Under the pieces are notes generated by a model. It did not search any database. It had not been told where the DNA came from and saw only the letters and a list, made by a program, of their open reading frames with translations. A stretch of 64,000 nucleotides of DNA, from the NCBI GenBank assembly GCA_002104905.1, contig MCFE01000301.1, forward strand, positions 35,545 through 99,544, in the 5' to 3' direction. Source of the DNA: Basidiobolus meristosporus CBS 931.73 (Eukaryota; Basidiobolomycota; Basidiobolomycetes; Basidiobolales; Basidiobolaceae). Positions 33,779 through 43,597 of the stretch are shown piece after piece (the first letter of the stretch is position 1; each line of letters begins with the position of its first letter). Made by a program: the position numbers and the translations under genes.

Positions 33779-34090
33779 ATGGATAAGATCAACGCAAACA
33801 TCAAGTACGCCACTGGTTACGTTCAGGAGACTGCCGGAAGTGTTATTGGCAACGAACAGATGCAAGCCGAAGGAGCAGCCAAGCAGGCTCAAGCTGATGC
33901 CGAGTACAAGGCAGCCCAGGCCCAAGGATATGCCCAAGGGGCTGGTGAGAAGCTGAAGGGCAATGTCAAAGACACCGTAGGCTCAGCCATTGGCAACGAG
34001 CAGATGCAGGCAGAAGGAAAAGCCGGAGCTACCAAGGGAGAGGCTAGAGATATCATCAGAGATCATAGGATGAATCTGAACTCCGACTGA
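33779..34090 (+). CDS. CsbD-like protein, copy 8, with 7-residue insertion
   Basis: 103 aa. Begins 'MDKINANIKYATGY'. A 21-nt in-frame insertion adds 'DIIRDHR' inside the C-terminal 'EAR|MNLNSD'. The frame is otherwise intact. Confidence 0.88.
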   Translation: MDKINANIKYATGYVQETAGSVIGNEQMQAEGAAKQAQADAEYKAAQAQGYAQGAGEKLKGNVKDTVGSAIGNEQMQAEGKAGATKGEARDIIRDHRMNLNSD

Positions 34091-34469
34091 TTGTGTTCCA
34101 AATAGTTTCAGTGTGTAAATAAACCAAGCCAAATAAATCTATCAATTACCGTCTCAATTTTCCTAATTATCCCGTTTACATCTGACCCTTAGTGAGTACC
34201 AATTCAGGGAATAAGTGATAACTATGTTTGTTAGGCAAATGATACTTCATTTGTTTGGACGTATTTCTCAAAGGTCCACCGCGTTGCACAATATCCATGC
34301 TGACTTATCTACAGCGGATGGAATTGTGTTTCCTGTTCGTCGAATCTTACACAAAGAAGATACTTGGCTAAGAAGATTGTAGTTTTTTTAAATCATGTCT
34401 CACTGAAGAATTGCCAGTGGAAGTATAGGTGTTTATTTACATCGCAGTATTTGGTGTGATCGTATGATT

Positions 34470-34760
34470 TTAGTCGGAGTTAAGATTCATCCTAGCCTCT
34501 CCCTTGGTAGCTCCGGCTTTTCCTTCTGCCTGCATCTGCTCGTTGCCAATGGCTGAGCCTACGGTGTCCTTGACATTGCCCTTCAGCTTCTCACCAGCTC
34601 CTTGGGCGTATCCTTGGGCCTGGGCTGCCTTGTACTCGGCGTCAGCTTGGGCCTGCTTGGCTGCTCCTTCGGCTTGCATCTGTTCGTTTCCGAGAACACT
34701 GCCGGCGGTCTCTTGGACGTAACCAGTGGCGTACTTGATGTTGGCGTTGACTTTATCCAT
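34470..34760 (-). CDS. CsbD-like protein, copy 9
   Basis: Intact 96-aa consensus member (SVLGNEQMQ, GEARMNLNSD). It is the left gene of the first canonical divergent pair, with its TATA at 34813-34820 and ATG 55 nt further on. Confidence 0.92.
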   Translation of the reverse strand: MDKVNANIKYATGYVQETAGSVLGNEQMQAEGAAKQAQADAEYKAAQAQGYAQGAGEKLKGNVKDTVGSAIGNEQMQAEGKAGATKGEARMNLNSD

Positions 34761-35167
34761 GTTGATTTGTGATTTGATTTGATTCTTGCATTCTCTGCCT
34801 GATAATGCTCATTATTTATACATCCGCAACATCCCACCGGATTCCAAGCAAAAAATTCATGAATGTCTACATATAGAAACCTGCCCATCCGTTTTGCCTA
34901 ACCGCTTTGATGTCAGCCCCATTTGACGTCACCAACACCCTGGCCGTAAACGGCACATGTATGATGTCAGTCATACTAATCTCAGATTCATGTCGCAATC
35001 CAACCTCGTCACCATGGGTACTTGCATCATTAATCTAAGCTATTCTACGTTGGGTAGTGTGCATGGAAGATGTTGAATGAACAAGTATATAAGGATCGGT
35101 GTGTTTAGCGAAGCACACACAAACGTACATACACACATACACACACTCACCAGACATAACAATCGAG
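34761..35167. promoter_or_regulatory. Bidirectional CsbD promoter 1 with CRE-type palindrome
   Basis: 407 bp between divergent starts. The leftward TATA is TATTTATA (34813-34820, read as TATAAATA on the minus strand), the rightward TATA is TATATAAG (35086-35093), and the central palindrome TGACGTCA is at 34924-34931, flanked by TGATGTCAG variants. The same layout recurs at four other pairs. TGACGTCA is the known ATF/CREB bZIP site; its use here is inference. Confidence 0.75.
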
Positions 35168-35458
35168 ATGGACAAAGTCAACGCCAACATCAAGTACGCC
35201 ACTGGTTACGTCCAAGAGACCGCCGGCAGTGTTCTCGGAAACGAACAGATGCAAGCCGAAGGAGCAGCCAAGCAAGCTCAAGCTGACGCCGAATATAAGG
35301 CAGCCCAGGCCCAAGGATATGCCCAAGGTGCTGGTGAGAAGCTGAAGGGTAATGTGAAGGACACTGTAGGCTCAGCCATCGGTAATGAGCAGATGCAAGC
35401 TGAAGGAAAAGCCGGAGCAACCAAGGGAGAGGCTAGAATGAATCTTAACTCAAACTAA
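35168..35458 (+). CDS. CsbD-like protein, copy 10
   Basis: Intact 96 aa, end 'MNLNSN'. Right gene of promoter 1. The ATG is 75 nt after the TATA and is preceded by a CA-rich leader (CACACACTCACC). TGTAAATAAA lies after the stop. Confidence 0.92.
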   Translation: MDKVNANIKYATGYVQETAGSVLGNEQMQAEGAAKQAQADAEYKAAQAQGYAQGAGEKLKGNVKDTVGSAIGNEQMQAEGKAGATKGEARMNLNSN

Positions 35459-35841
35459 ATTTTTGGTATTATACCAATACTATTATGTAAATAAACACTC
35501 TTATTTCCCACAAAATATATTTTGGTTAATGGTTATCTTATAGAACTAAAATCTTTTCAACCATGTTTCTACTTTCTAAAGATATTTGATGAGTGTAAAG
35601 AAATATACCAACATGTAGTCTAGGGATTTTATTCGGAGTATGGTGTAATGGAATGGTCGCTTTAAATACTTGATCAACAAACCAAAGTACTACCTGTTTG
35701 TAAGTTTTTGTAGGCTTTTCTTCCCTGAATAGATCTGCATTTAGGGTCAGGTGGAAACGGAATATTAAGAAAAAATTCAAACTGTGATCGACAGATTCCT
35801 TTGACTTGGTTTATTTACACTGACACTATTTGGAACAGAAT

Positions 35842-36132
35842 CTATTCGGAGTTGAGATTCATCCTAGCCTCTCCCTTAGTAGCTCCGGCTTTTCCTTCAG
35901 CCTGCATCTGCTCATTGCCAATGGCTGAGCCTACGGTGTCCTTAACATTGCCCTTCAGCTTCTCACCAGCTCCTTGGGCATATCCTTGGGCCTGGGCTGC
36001 CTTGTACTCGGCGTCAGCTTGGGCCTGCTTGGCTGCTCCTTCGGCTTGCATCTGCTCGTTTCCGAGAACACTGCCGGCGGTCTCTTGGACGTAACCAGTG
36101 GCGTACTTGATGTTGGCGTTGACTTTATCCAT
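35842..36132 (-). CDS. CsbD-like protein, copy 11
   Basis: Intact 96 aa, end 'MNLNSE'. Convergent with copy 10 (383 bp between stops) and divergent with copy 12. Confidence 0.92.
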   Translation of the reverse strand: MDKVNANIKYATGYVQETAGSVLGNEQMQAEGAAKQAQADAEYKAAQAQGYAQGAGEKLKGNVKDTVGSAIGNEQMQAEGKAGATKGEARMNLNSE

Positions 36133-36531
36133 GTTGGTTTGTGATTTGATATGATTCTTGCATTCTCTGCCTGATAATACTCATTATTTATACATCCGCA
36201 ACATCCCACCGGATTCCAAGCAAAATTCACGAATGTCCACATTTGGAAACCTGCCCATCCGTTTTACCTAACCGCTTTGATGTCAGCCCCATTTGACGTC
36301 ACTAACACCCTGGCCGTAAACGGCACATGTATGATGTCAGTCATACATTTCTCAGATTCATGTCGCAATTCAACCTCGTCACCATGGGTACTTGCATCAT
36401 TAATCTAAGCTATTCTACGTTAGGTAGTGTGCATGGAAGATGTTGAATGAACAAGTATATAAGGATCGGTATGTTTAACCAAGCACACACAAACGTACAT
36501 ATACACACACTCACCAGACATAATAATCGAG
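36133..36531. promoter_or_regulatory. Bidirectional CsbD promoter 2
   Basis: 399 bp, nearly the same sequence as promoter 1 and in the same orientation. Leftward TATA 36185-36192, TGACGTCA 36294-36301, rightward TATATAAG 36456-36463. Confidence 0.75.
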
Positions 36532-36822
36532 ATGGATAAAGTCAACGCCAACATCAAGTACGCCACTGGTTATGTCCAAGAGACCGCCGGAAGTGTCCTC
36601 GGAAACGAACAGATGCAAGCCGAAGGAGCAGCCAAGCAAGCTCAAGCTGACGCCGAATATAAGGCAGCCCAGGCCCAAGGATATGCCCAAGGAGCTGGTG
36701 AGAAGCTGAAGGGCAATGTTAAGGACACCGTAGGCTCAGCCATCGGTAACGAGCAGATGCAAGCTGAAGGAAAGGCCGGAGCAACCAAGGGAGAGGCTAG
36801 AATGAACCTCAACTCGGACTAA
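36532..36822 (+). CDS. CsbD-like protein, copy 12
   Basis: Intact 96-aa consensus sequence, end 'MNLNSD'. Downstream TGTATAAATAAAG near 36849 is a variant of the shared 3' element. Confidence 0.92.
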   Translation: MDKVNANIKYATGYVQETAGSVLGNEQMQAEGAAKQAQADAEYKAAQAQGYAQGAGEKLKGNVKDTVGSAIGNEQMQAEGKAGATKGEARMNLNSD

Positions 36823-37081
36823 AATTTCTTGATAATCAGTAAAAATTGTATAAATAAAGCTACATCTCCGTCAAAGACACGTCAGTTATCTATTTGGGGT
36901 TACTTAAGGATATGAAAAATGACATTGATTTTGAATATGAATACCTTTCAAGTCGAAAGTACGTGTCGTAGAGAATATGCATTGGAGACTAATAAGTTAC
37001 GGCCGTATTAAATAAGTTCGCTATATAAATGGTGAACTAAGTTGTTGACATAAAACCTGTAGTATATACAATTGGCTTTTA

Positions 37082-37792
37082 TTAATATTTGCTAGGCAGC
37101 TTTGGTTTAGGATTTACATTCAATGTATCATCTTTGGTCGCTTCTGTCTTTCCTTTAGTACTAATCTGCTCTGTGTCCTTATCTGCATTATCCTTGGCAT
37201 TACCGTTCAGTTTCTCATCAGCTGCATGAGGATGCATTTTGGCTGCCGTGTACTCGGCATCGGCTTGAGCCTGCTTGGCTGCTCCTTCAGCTTGTAATCG
37301 CTCGTTCCCGAGAATATTTCCAGCGGTTTCTTGGACATAGCCAGTAACATACTTAACGTTTGCATTGAGTTTTTCATTACTGGTGACCGAACCAATAGTA
37401 TCTTTGGCATATGCCTTGAGTTTTTCCCCTGTGCCCTCCGATTCTCCCTGTACTCGAGCAGCATCGTTTTCGGAATTGGCGCAGGCTTGGTTTGCTACCC
37501 CTTCAGCCTTTATTTGATCATTTCCGATAGTGTTGCCAGCAGCCTCTTGGGCATAACCAGTAGCATATTTGACGTTGGCGTTATCAACCACAGTATCAGA
37601 AGCATTGGTTATGCTGTCTTTCAGTTGTTTGCCTGAATTTCGGAGATTTTTTTGCTCGTGAGTAATCTGATTTTCGACTTCGGCTTGCTTTGCTGCTCCT
37701 TCTGCTTTCATTTTTTCATTGCCAAGGACGTTACCAGCGGTCTCCTGAATGTACCCTGCAGCGTACTTGATGTTAGCGTTGACTTTGTTCAT
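37082..37792 (-). CDS. Expanded CsbD-like protein with three divergent modules, copy 13
   Basis: One 236-aa uninterrupted frame. It contains three CsbD starts: 'MNKVNANIKYAAGYIQETAG', 'NANVKYATGYAQEAAGNTIG' (about residue 70) and 'NANVKYVTGYVQETAGNILG' (about 143). The usual second module is degraded or missing after each, and the C-terminus is Lys/Asp-rich (KPKLPSKY). It is far more diverged than the 96-aa copies yet open throughout, which suggests selection. TGACGTCA at 37917-37924 lies 125 nt upstream of the start. Confidence 0.85.
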   Translation of the reverse strand: MNKVNANIKYAAGYIQETAGNVLGNEKMKAEGAAKQAEVENQITHEQKNLRNSGKQLKDSITNASDTVVDNANVKYATGYAQEAAGNTIGNDQIKAEGVANQACANSENDAARVQGESEGTGEKLKAYAKDTIGSVTSNEKLNANVKYVTGYVQETAGNILGNERLQAEGAAKQAQADAEYTAAKMHPHAADEKLNGNAKDNADKDTEQISTKGKTEATKDDTLNVNPKPKLPSKY

Positions 37793-38247
37793 GATCCTTT
37801 TTTTGCATACTTGGAATCCATACGGCCTATTTATATATCGATTCTAGCAGATGAAATCAGGCAAACCTAGTACGTGTTAGTGGTGACTGGTTCTGTTGGT
37901 TGTGCTTGACGTCAGTATTAAAACTTCAGTAATGAGCGTACTAATGATATCAGCCATGTAATACTCAGATCTGATTATCACTAGACCAGATTGTGTGTGT
38001 TGATAACCGTAACTCAAACTAAATGGATTGAAAACAGTTAACAATGATTAAACGAGTTCTGGCCTTCATAATCTATAACCATCATAGAGGTCCGTACACT
38101 AGGAACAATCTCTAGTCTCCACAATGAGTGGTAGACATGTACACATTCAACTTTGATTAAGGTAGTAATTAGTTTTATTTAAAGGAATTGTGAATTTACA
38201 TAAAAGTTGCTTCTCTAAATAGTCCTGAACATTGGATGCTATTGCAT

Positions 38248-38538
38248 TTAGTCGGAGTTGAGATTCATCCGAGCCTCTCCCTTGGTAGCTCCAGCTTTTC
38301 CTTCAGCCTGCATCTGCTCGTTGCCAATGGCTGAGCCTACAGTGTCCTTGACATTGCCCTTCAGCTTCTCACCAGCTCCTTGGGCGTATCCTTGGGCTTG
38401 GGCTGCCTTGTACTCGGCATCAGCTTGAGCCTGCTTGGCTGCTCCTTCGGCTTGCATCTGTTCGTTTCCGAGAACACTTCCGGCGGTCTCTTGGACATAA
38501 CCAGTGGCGTACTTGATGTTGGCGTTGACTTTATCCAT
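38248..38538 (-). CDS. CsbD-like protein, copy 14
   Basis: Intact 96-aa consensus. Left gene of promoter 3. Together with copy 15 it matches, in inverted order, copies 18 and 19. Confidence 0.92.
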   Translation of the reverse strand: MDKVNANIKYATGYVQETAGSVLGNEQMQAEGAAKQAQADAEYKAAQAQGYAQGAGEKLKGNVKDTVGSAIGNEQMQAEGKAGATKGEARMNLNSD

Positions 38539-38938
38539 GTTGGTTTGTGATTTGATTCTTGCATTCTGGGCCTGATAATGCTCATTATTTATACATCCTC
38601 AACGTCCCACCGGATTCCAAGCAAAATTCACGAATGTCCACATTTGGAAACCTGCCCATCCGTTTTGCCTAACCGCTTTGATGTCAGCCCCATTTGACGT
38701 CACCAACACCCTGGCCAGAAACGGCACATATATGATATCAGTCATACATTTTTCAGATTCATGTGGCATTCTAACCTCGTCACCACGGGTACTCGCATCA
38801 TTGATCTAAGCTATTCTACGTTGGGTAGTGTGCATGGGAGATGTTGAATGAGCAAGTATATAAGGATCGGTGTGTTTAGTGAAGCACACACAAACGTACA
38901 TACACACATACACACACTCACCATACATACCAATCGAG
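38539..38938. promoter_or_regulatory. Bidirectional CsbD promoter 3
   Basis: 400 bp, same orientation as promoters 1 and 2: TATA 38586-38593 (leftward), TGACGTCA 38695-38702, TATATAAG 38867-38874 (rightward). Confidence 0.75.
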
Positions 38939-39229
38939 ATGGACAAAGTCAACGCCAACATCAAGTACGCCACTGGTTATGTCCAAGAGACCGCCGGCAG
39001 TGTTCTCGGAAACGAACAGATGCAAGCCGAAGGAGCAGCCAAGCAAGCTCAAGCTGATGCCGAGTACAAGGCAGCCCAGGCCCAAGGATATGCCCAAGGA
39101 GCTGGCGAGAAGCTAAAGGGCAATGTCAAGGACACCGTAGGCTCAGCTATTGGCAACGAGCAGATGCAGGCTGAAGGAAAGGCTGGTGCCACCAAGGGAG
39201 AGGCTAGAATGAACCTCAACTCCGACTGA
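38939..39229 (+). CDS. CsbD-like protein, copy 15
   Basis: Intact 96-aa consensus. The gene and about 250 bp of its 3' flank are repeated, inverted, at copy 18. TGTAAATAAACAC after the stop (39257-39269) lies inside that repeat. Confidence 0.92.
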   Translation: MDKVNANIKYATGYVQETAGSVLGNEQMQAEGAAKQAQADAEYKAAQAQGYAQGAGEKLKGNVKDTVGSAIGNEQMQAEGKAGATKGEARMNLNSD

Positions 39230-39483
39230 AATTGTTGCATTCTACAGAACACTATGATGTAAATAAACACAAACACTTGTGATAATATTTCTTTAGTAAG
39301 AAGCATTTTAGAACCAGTTATCACTTGTCTGGTTATTTACCTACTTTGGTATTTATGAGGACTGATCGAATGAGCGGAAGGAAGCATCAACACTGGGCAT
39401 CACAATCTGATCGCATGTGCGGTGGATCGCGATGTACGCTTTGCACAAAATTGATTTGAACAAACATGAGCAGTAACTACTTT

Positions 39484-39800
39484 TAAGCACCCTACGAAAC
39501 ATCTCAAAGTTGGAATTCATTAGATTTTTAGCTGGTATTCTGGTGGTATCTTGCTGGTATTCAGCCGGTGTTTATGGTTCAAATTTTATGCTGCGATTTT
39601 TGGTGAAAGTAATGAGTAGCTGATTACCAAATTTGGTATGAATGCTAGTTGGCCTAGTCTCCTCCTGGAAAGGCTGTCTGCTTGTCTGCTGTAAAGCTAG
39701 TGCCTGAGATTTTGAGAGTTGTGACTTTTGGGAAGGTTGGAATTCAGCTGATATTATCATGGTATTCCACTAGCCTTTTCTTGATTTTTTTTCTTAGGGG
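39484..39800. repeat. About 315-bp insertion unique to one duplicate
   Basis: Comparing this spacer with its inverted (41,080-41,100) and direct (about 42,450) counterparts shows the flanks match and about 315 bp are extra only here. It holds no ORF. The direct repeat GTTGGAATTCA occurs near both ends. Exact ends are uncertain by a few bases. It could be a small non-autonomous element. Confidence 0.5.
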
Positions 39801-39948
39801 AATCTGTACTTGCGTATTCACTGACTTGGTATTGGTTATACCTGCTTTTATGCTCGAGTTTCAAGGGTGTATTCAAGAATATCGCAACTGTAGCTAATGG
39901 ATTTCTTTAACTTGGTTTATTTACACAGAAACTATTTAGAGCAAGAAT

Positions 39949-40239
39949 TTAGTCAGAGTTGAGATTCATTCTGGCCTCTCCCTTGGTGGCTCCGGCCTTT
40001 CCTTCAGCCTGCATCTGCTCATTGCCAATGGCTGAGCCTACGGTGTCCTTGACATTGCCCTTCAGCTTCTCACCAGCTCCTTGAGCGTATCCTTGGGCCT
40101 GAGCTGCCTTGTACTCGGCATCAGCTTGTGCTTGCTTGGCTGCTCCTTCGGCTTGCATCTGTTCGTTTCCGAGAACACTGCCGGCGGTCTCTTGGACATA
40201 ACCAGTGGCGTACTTGATGTTGGCGTTGACTTTGTCCAT
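39949..40239 (-). CDS. CsbD-like protein, copy 16
   Basis: Intact 96 aa. Left gene of promoter 4, where the CA-rich leader and TATATAAG side now serve the minus gene, the reverse of promoters 1-3. Confidence 0.92.
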   Translation of the reverse strand: MDKVNANIKYATGYVQETAGSVLGNEQMQAEGAAKQAQADAEYKAAQAQGYAQGAGEKLKGNVKDTVGSAIGNEQMQAEGKAGATKGEARMNLNSD

Positions 40240-40644
40240 CTCGATTATTATATCTGGTGAGTGTGTGTATGTGTGTATGTACGTTTGTGCGTGCTTCGCT
40301 AAACACACCGATCCTTATATACTTGCTCATTCAACATCTCTCATACACATTACCTAACGTAGAATAGCTTAGATCAATGATGCGAGTACCCATGGTGACG
40401 AGGTTGGATTGCGACATGAATCTGAGAAATGTATGACTGACATCATACATGTGCCGTTTACGGCCAGGGTGTTGGTGACGTCAAATGGGGCTGACATCAA
40501 AGCGGTTAGGTAAAACGGATGGGCAGGTTTCCAAATGTGGACATTCGTGAATTTTGCTTGGAATCCGGTGAGATGTTGAGGATGTATAAATAATGAGCAT
40601 TATCAGGCAGAGAATGCAAGAATCAAATCAAATCACAAATCAAC
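40240..40644. promoter_or_regulatory. Bidirectional CsbD promoter 4, flipped
   Basis: 405 bp, homologous to promoters 1-3 but inverted: CTTATATA 40314-40321 serves the minus gene, TATAAATA 40585-40592 the plus gene, TGACGTCA 40476-40483. Confidence 0.75.
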
Positions 40645-40935
40645 ATGGATAAAGTCAACGCCAACATCAAGTACGCCACTGGTTACGTCCAAGAGACCGC
40701 CGGCAGTGTTCTCGGAAACGAACAGATGCAAGCCGAAGGAGCAGCCAAGCAAGCACAAGCTGATGCCGAGTACAAGGCAGCCCAGGCCCAAGGATACGCC
40801 CAAGGAGCTGGTGAGAAGCTGAAGGGCAATGTCAAGGACACCGTAGGCTCAGCCATCGGCAATGAGCAGATGCAGGCTGAAGGAAAGGCCGGTGCTACTA
40901 AAGGGGATGCCAGAATGAATCTCAACTCCGACTAA
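40645..40935 (+). CDS. CsbD-like protein, copy 17
   Basis: Intact 96 aa, end 'GDARMNLNSD'. It starts a unit repeated directly 1,375 bp further on (copy 19). Confidence 0.92.
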   Translation: MDKVNANIKYATGYVQETAGSVLGNEQMQAEGAAKQAQADAEYKAAQAQGYAQGAGEKLKGNVKDTVGSAIGNEQMQAEGKAGATKGDARMNLNSD

Positions 40936-41339
40936 ATTCTGTTTCAAATAGTTTCTGTGTAAATAAACCAAGTGAAAGAATCCACTAGTTACAGTTGCGA
41001 TATTCTTGAATACACCTTTGAAACTTGAGCCTAAAAGCAGATATAACCAACGCCGAGTCAGGGAATAAGGAAATATAGATGCCCAAGAGTAGTTACTGCC
41101 CAGGTTTGTTCAAATCAATTTTGTGCAAAGCGTACATCGCGATCCACCGCACTTGCGATCAGATTGTGATGCCCAGTGTTGATGCTTCCTTCCGCTCATT
41201 CGATCAGTCCTCATAAATACCAAAGTAGGTAAATAACCAGACAAGTGATAACTGGTTCTAAAATGCTTCTTACTAAAGAAATATTATCACAAGTGTTTGT
41301 GTTTATTTACATCATAGTGTTCTGTAGAATGCAACAATT

Positions 41340-41630
41340 TCAGTCGGAGTTGAGGTTCATTCTAGCCTCTCCCTTGGTGGCACCAGCCTTTCCTTCAGCC
41401 TGCATCTGCTCGTTGCCAATAGCTGAGCCTACGGTGTCCTTGACATTGCCCTTTAGCTTCTCGCCAGCTCCTTGGGCATATCCTTGGGCCTGGGCTGCCT
41501 TGTACTCGGCATCAGCTTGAGCTTGCTTGGCTGCTCCTTCGGCTTGCATCTGTTCGTTTCCGAGAACACTGCCGGCGGTCTCTTGGACATAACCAGTGGT
41601 GTACTTGATGTTAGCGTTGACTTTATCCAT
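41340..41630 (-). CDS. CsbD-like protein, copy 18
   Basis: Intact 96 aa, 'IKYTTGY' variant. Inverted duplicate of copy 15 with its 3' flank. Left gene of promoter 5. Confidence 0.92.
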   Translation of the reverse strand: MDKVNANIKYTTGYVQETAGSVLGNEQMQAEGAAKQAQADAEYKAAQAQGYAQGAGEKLKGNVKDTVGSAIGNEQMQAEGKAGATKGEARMNLNSD

Positions 41631-42019
41631 GTCCGTTAGAATGTATGGTGAGTGTGTGTATGTGTGTGCTTCGCTAAACACACCGATCCTTATATACTTG
41701 CTCATTTAACATCTCTCATGCACACTACCCAACGTAGAATAGCTTAGATTAATGATGGGAGTACCCGTGGTGACGAGGTTGGATTGCCACATGAATCTGA
41801 GAAATGTATGTCTGACATCATACATGAGCCGTTTCTGGCCAGGGCGTTGGTGACGTCAAATACGGCTGACATCTAAGCGGTTAGGCAAAACGGATGGGCA
41901 GGTTTCCAAATGTGGGCATTCGTGAATTTTGCTTAGAATCTGGTGGGATGTTGCGGATGTATAAATAATGAGCATTATCAGGCAGAGAATGCAAGAATCA
42001 AATCAAATCACAAACCAAC
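41631..42019. promoter_or_regulatory. Bidirectional CsbD promoter 5, flipped
   Basis: 389 bp in the same flipped orientation as promoter 4. CTTATATA 41689-41696, TGACGTCA 41851-41858, TATAAATA 41960-41967. Part of the CA-rich leader is deleted compared with promoter 4. Confidence 0.75.
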
Positions 42020-42310
42020 ATGGATAAAGTTAACGCCAACATCAAGTACGCCACTGGCTACGTTCAGGAGACCACTGGGAGTGTTCTCGGAAACGAACAG
42101 ATGCAAGCCGAAGGAGCAGCCAAGCAAGCTCAAGCTGATGCCGAGTACAAGGCAGCCCAGGCCCAAGGATATGCCCAAGGAGCTGGCGAGAAGCTGAAGG
42201 GCAATGTCAAGGACACTGTAGGCTCAGCCATTGGCAACGAGCAGATGCAGGCTGAAGGAAAGGCCGGTGCTACTAAAGGGGATGCCAGAATGAATCTCAA
42301 CTCCGACTAA
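42020..42310 (+). CDS. CsbD-like protein, copy 19
   Basis: Intact 96 aa with 'QETTGSVLG' and end 'GDARMNLNSD'. Direct duplicate of copy 17; the 3' flanks also match. Confidence 0.92.
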   Translation: MDKVNANIKYATGYVQETTGSVLGNEQMQAEGAAKQAQADAEYKAAQAQGYAQGAGEKLKGNVKDTVGSAIGNEQMQAEGKAGATKGDARMNLNSD

Positions 42311-42714
42311 ATTCTGTTTCAAATAGTTTCTGTGTAAATAAACCAAGTGAAAGAATCCACTAGTTACAGTTGCGATATTCTTGAATATACCCTTGAAACT
42401 TGAGCCTAAAAGCAGGTATAACCAATACCAAGTCGGTGAATATGCAAGTACCGATGCTTCAGAGTAGTTACCGGTCAGGCTTGTTCAAATTAATTTTGTG
42501 CATAACGTACATCGCGATCCACCGCACTTGCGATCAGATTTTGATGCCCAGTGTTGATGCTTCCTTCCGCTCATTCGATCAGTCCTTACAAATACCAAAG
42601 TAGGTAAATATTCAGAATAGTGATAACTGGTTCTAAAACGTTTCTCACTAAAGAAATATTGTCGCCAGTGTTGCTGTTTATTTGCATCATAGTGTTATGT
42701 ATAATACTACTATT

Positions 42715-43005
42715 TCAGTCGGAGTTGAAGTTCAATCTGGCCTCTCCCCTGGTGGCACTTGCCTTTCCTTCAGCCTGCATATGCTCATTGCCGATGGCTG
42801 AGCCTACAGTGTCCTTGACATTGCCCTTCAGCTTCTCGCCAGCTCCTTGGGCATATCCTTGAGCCTGTGCTGCCTCGTACTCAGCATCAGCTTGGGGCTG
42901 CTTGGTTGCGCCTTCGGCTTGCATCTGTTCATTTCCGAGAACACTGCCAACGGTCTCTTGGACATAACCAATGGCGTACTTGATGTTGGCGTTGACTTTA
43001 TACAT
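42715..43005 (-). CDS. CsbD-like protein, copy 20, divergent
   Basis: Open for 96 codons but with many replacements: 'MYKVNAN', 'AIGYVQETVG', 'TKQPQ', 'EYEAAQ', 'NEHMQ' and end 'SATRGEARLNFNSD'. It may be drifting toward loss. The bidirectional promoter to its right is also degraded. Confidence 0.85.
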   Translation of the reverse strand: MYKVNANIKYAIGYVQETVGSVLGNEQMQAEGATKQPQADAEYEAAQAQGYAQGAGEKLKGNVKDTVGSAIGNEHMQAEGKASATRGEARLNFNSD

Positions 43006-43306
43006 GCTATTTAGGTGATTAGGAGGTAGTTGAGTTACTTTCCAAAATTTGCTTTTGCATTATCTACTAGTTGCTCAAGAATACCTGATCTCATATAGGA
43101 AACCACCTATGTTGAGCACTTCCAATCTTAAAATTCGAAAAATCTTAACACTGACATCATCTGTTGACATAAAATTGCTCGACTACCATCAACCAATCAA
43201 TGTTTGATGACATGTGAGCAGATCGCTGCTACAATGCTGGCTCTAAATTGGGCTGTCAAAGTGTGCTAGGCTACGTATACTGCAATATGCTTATGTACCT
43301 CTCAAG

Positions 43307-43597
43307 ACGGATAAAGTCAATGCCGACATTAACTACGCCAATGGTTGCGTCCGAGATACCGCCGAAAATGTCCTCTGAAATGAGCAAATGCAAGCCGAAG
43401 GAGCAGCCAAGTAAGCTCAAGCTGACGCCGAGTATAAGGCAGCCCAAGCTCAAGGATATGCCCAAGGAGCTGTCCAGAAGCTGAAGGGCAATGTTAAGGA
43501 CACTGTAGGCTCAGCCATTGGCAATGAGCAGATGCAGGATGAAGGAAAGGTAGGGGCCAACAAAAGAGAGACCAGAACGATCCTTAATTCCAATTTA
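43307..43597 (+). pseudogene. CsbD-like copy 21, start lost and nonsense mutations
   Basis: Full-length similarity to the family, but the start ATG is ACG, GGA of 'LGNE' is TGA, a Gln codon in 'AAKQ' is TAA, and the terminal TAA is TTA. The typical TGTAAATAAA still follows at about 43622. A dead copy. Confidence 0.85.

Larger units (their letters stand above)
40645..43005. repeat. Direct duplication with 1,375-bp offset
   Basis: Copies 17 and 18 with their spacer (from 40645) recur as copies 19 and 20 (from 42020). Both gene starts and the convergent spacer keep the 1,375-bp offset. The second unit is more mutated at its right end. Confidence 0.8.
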
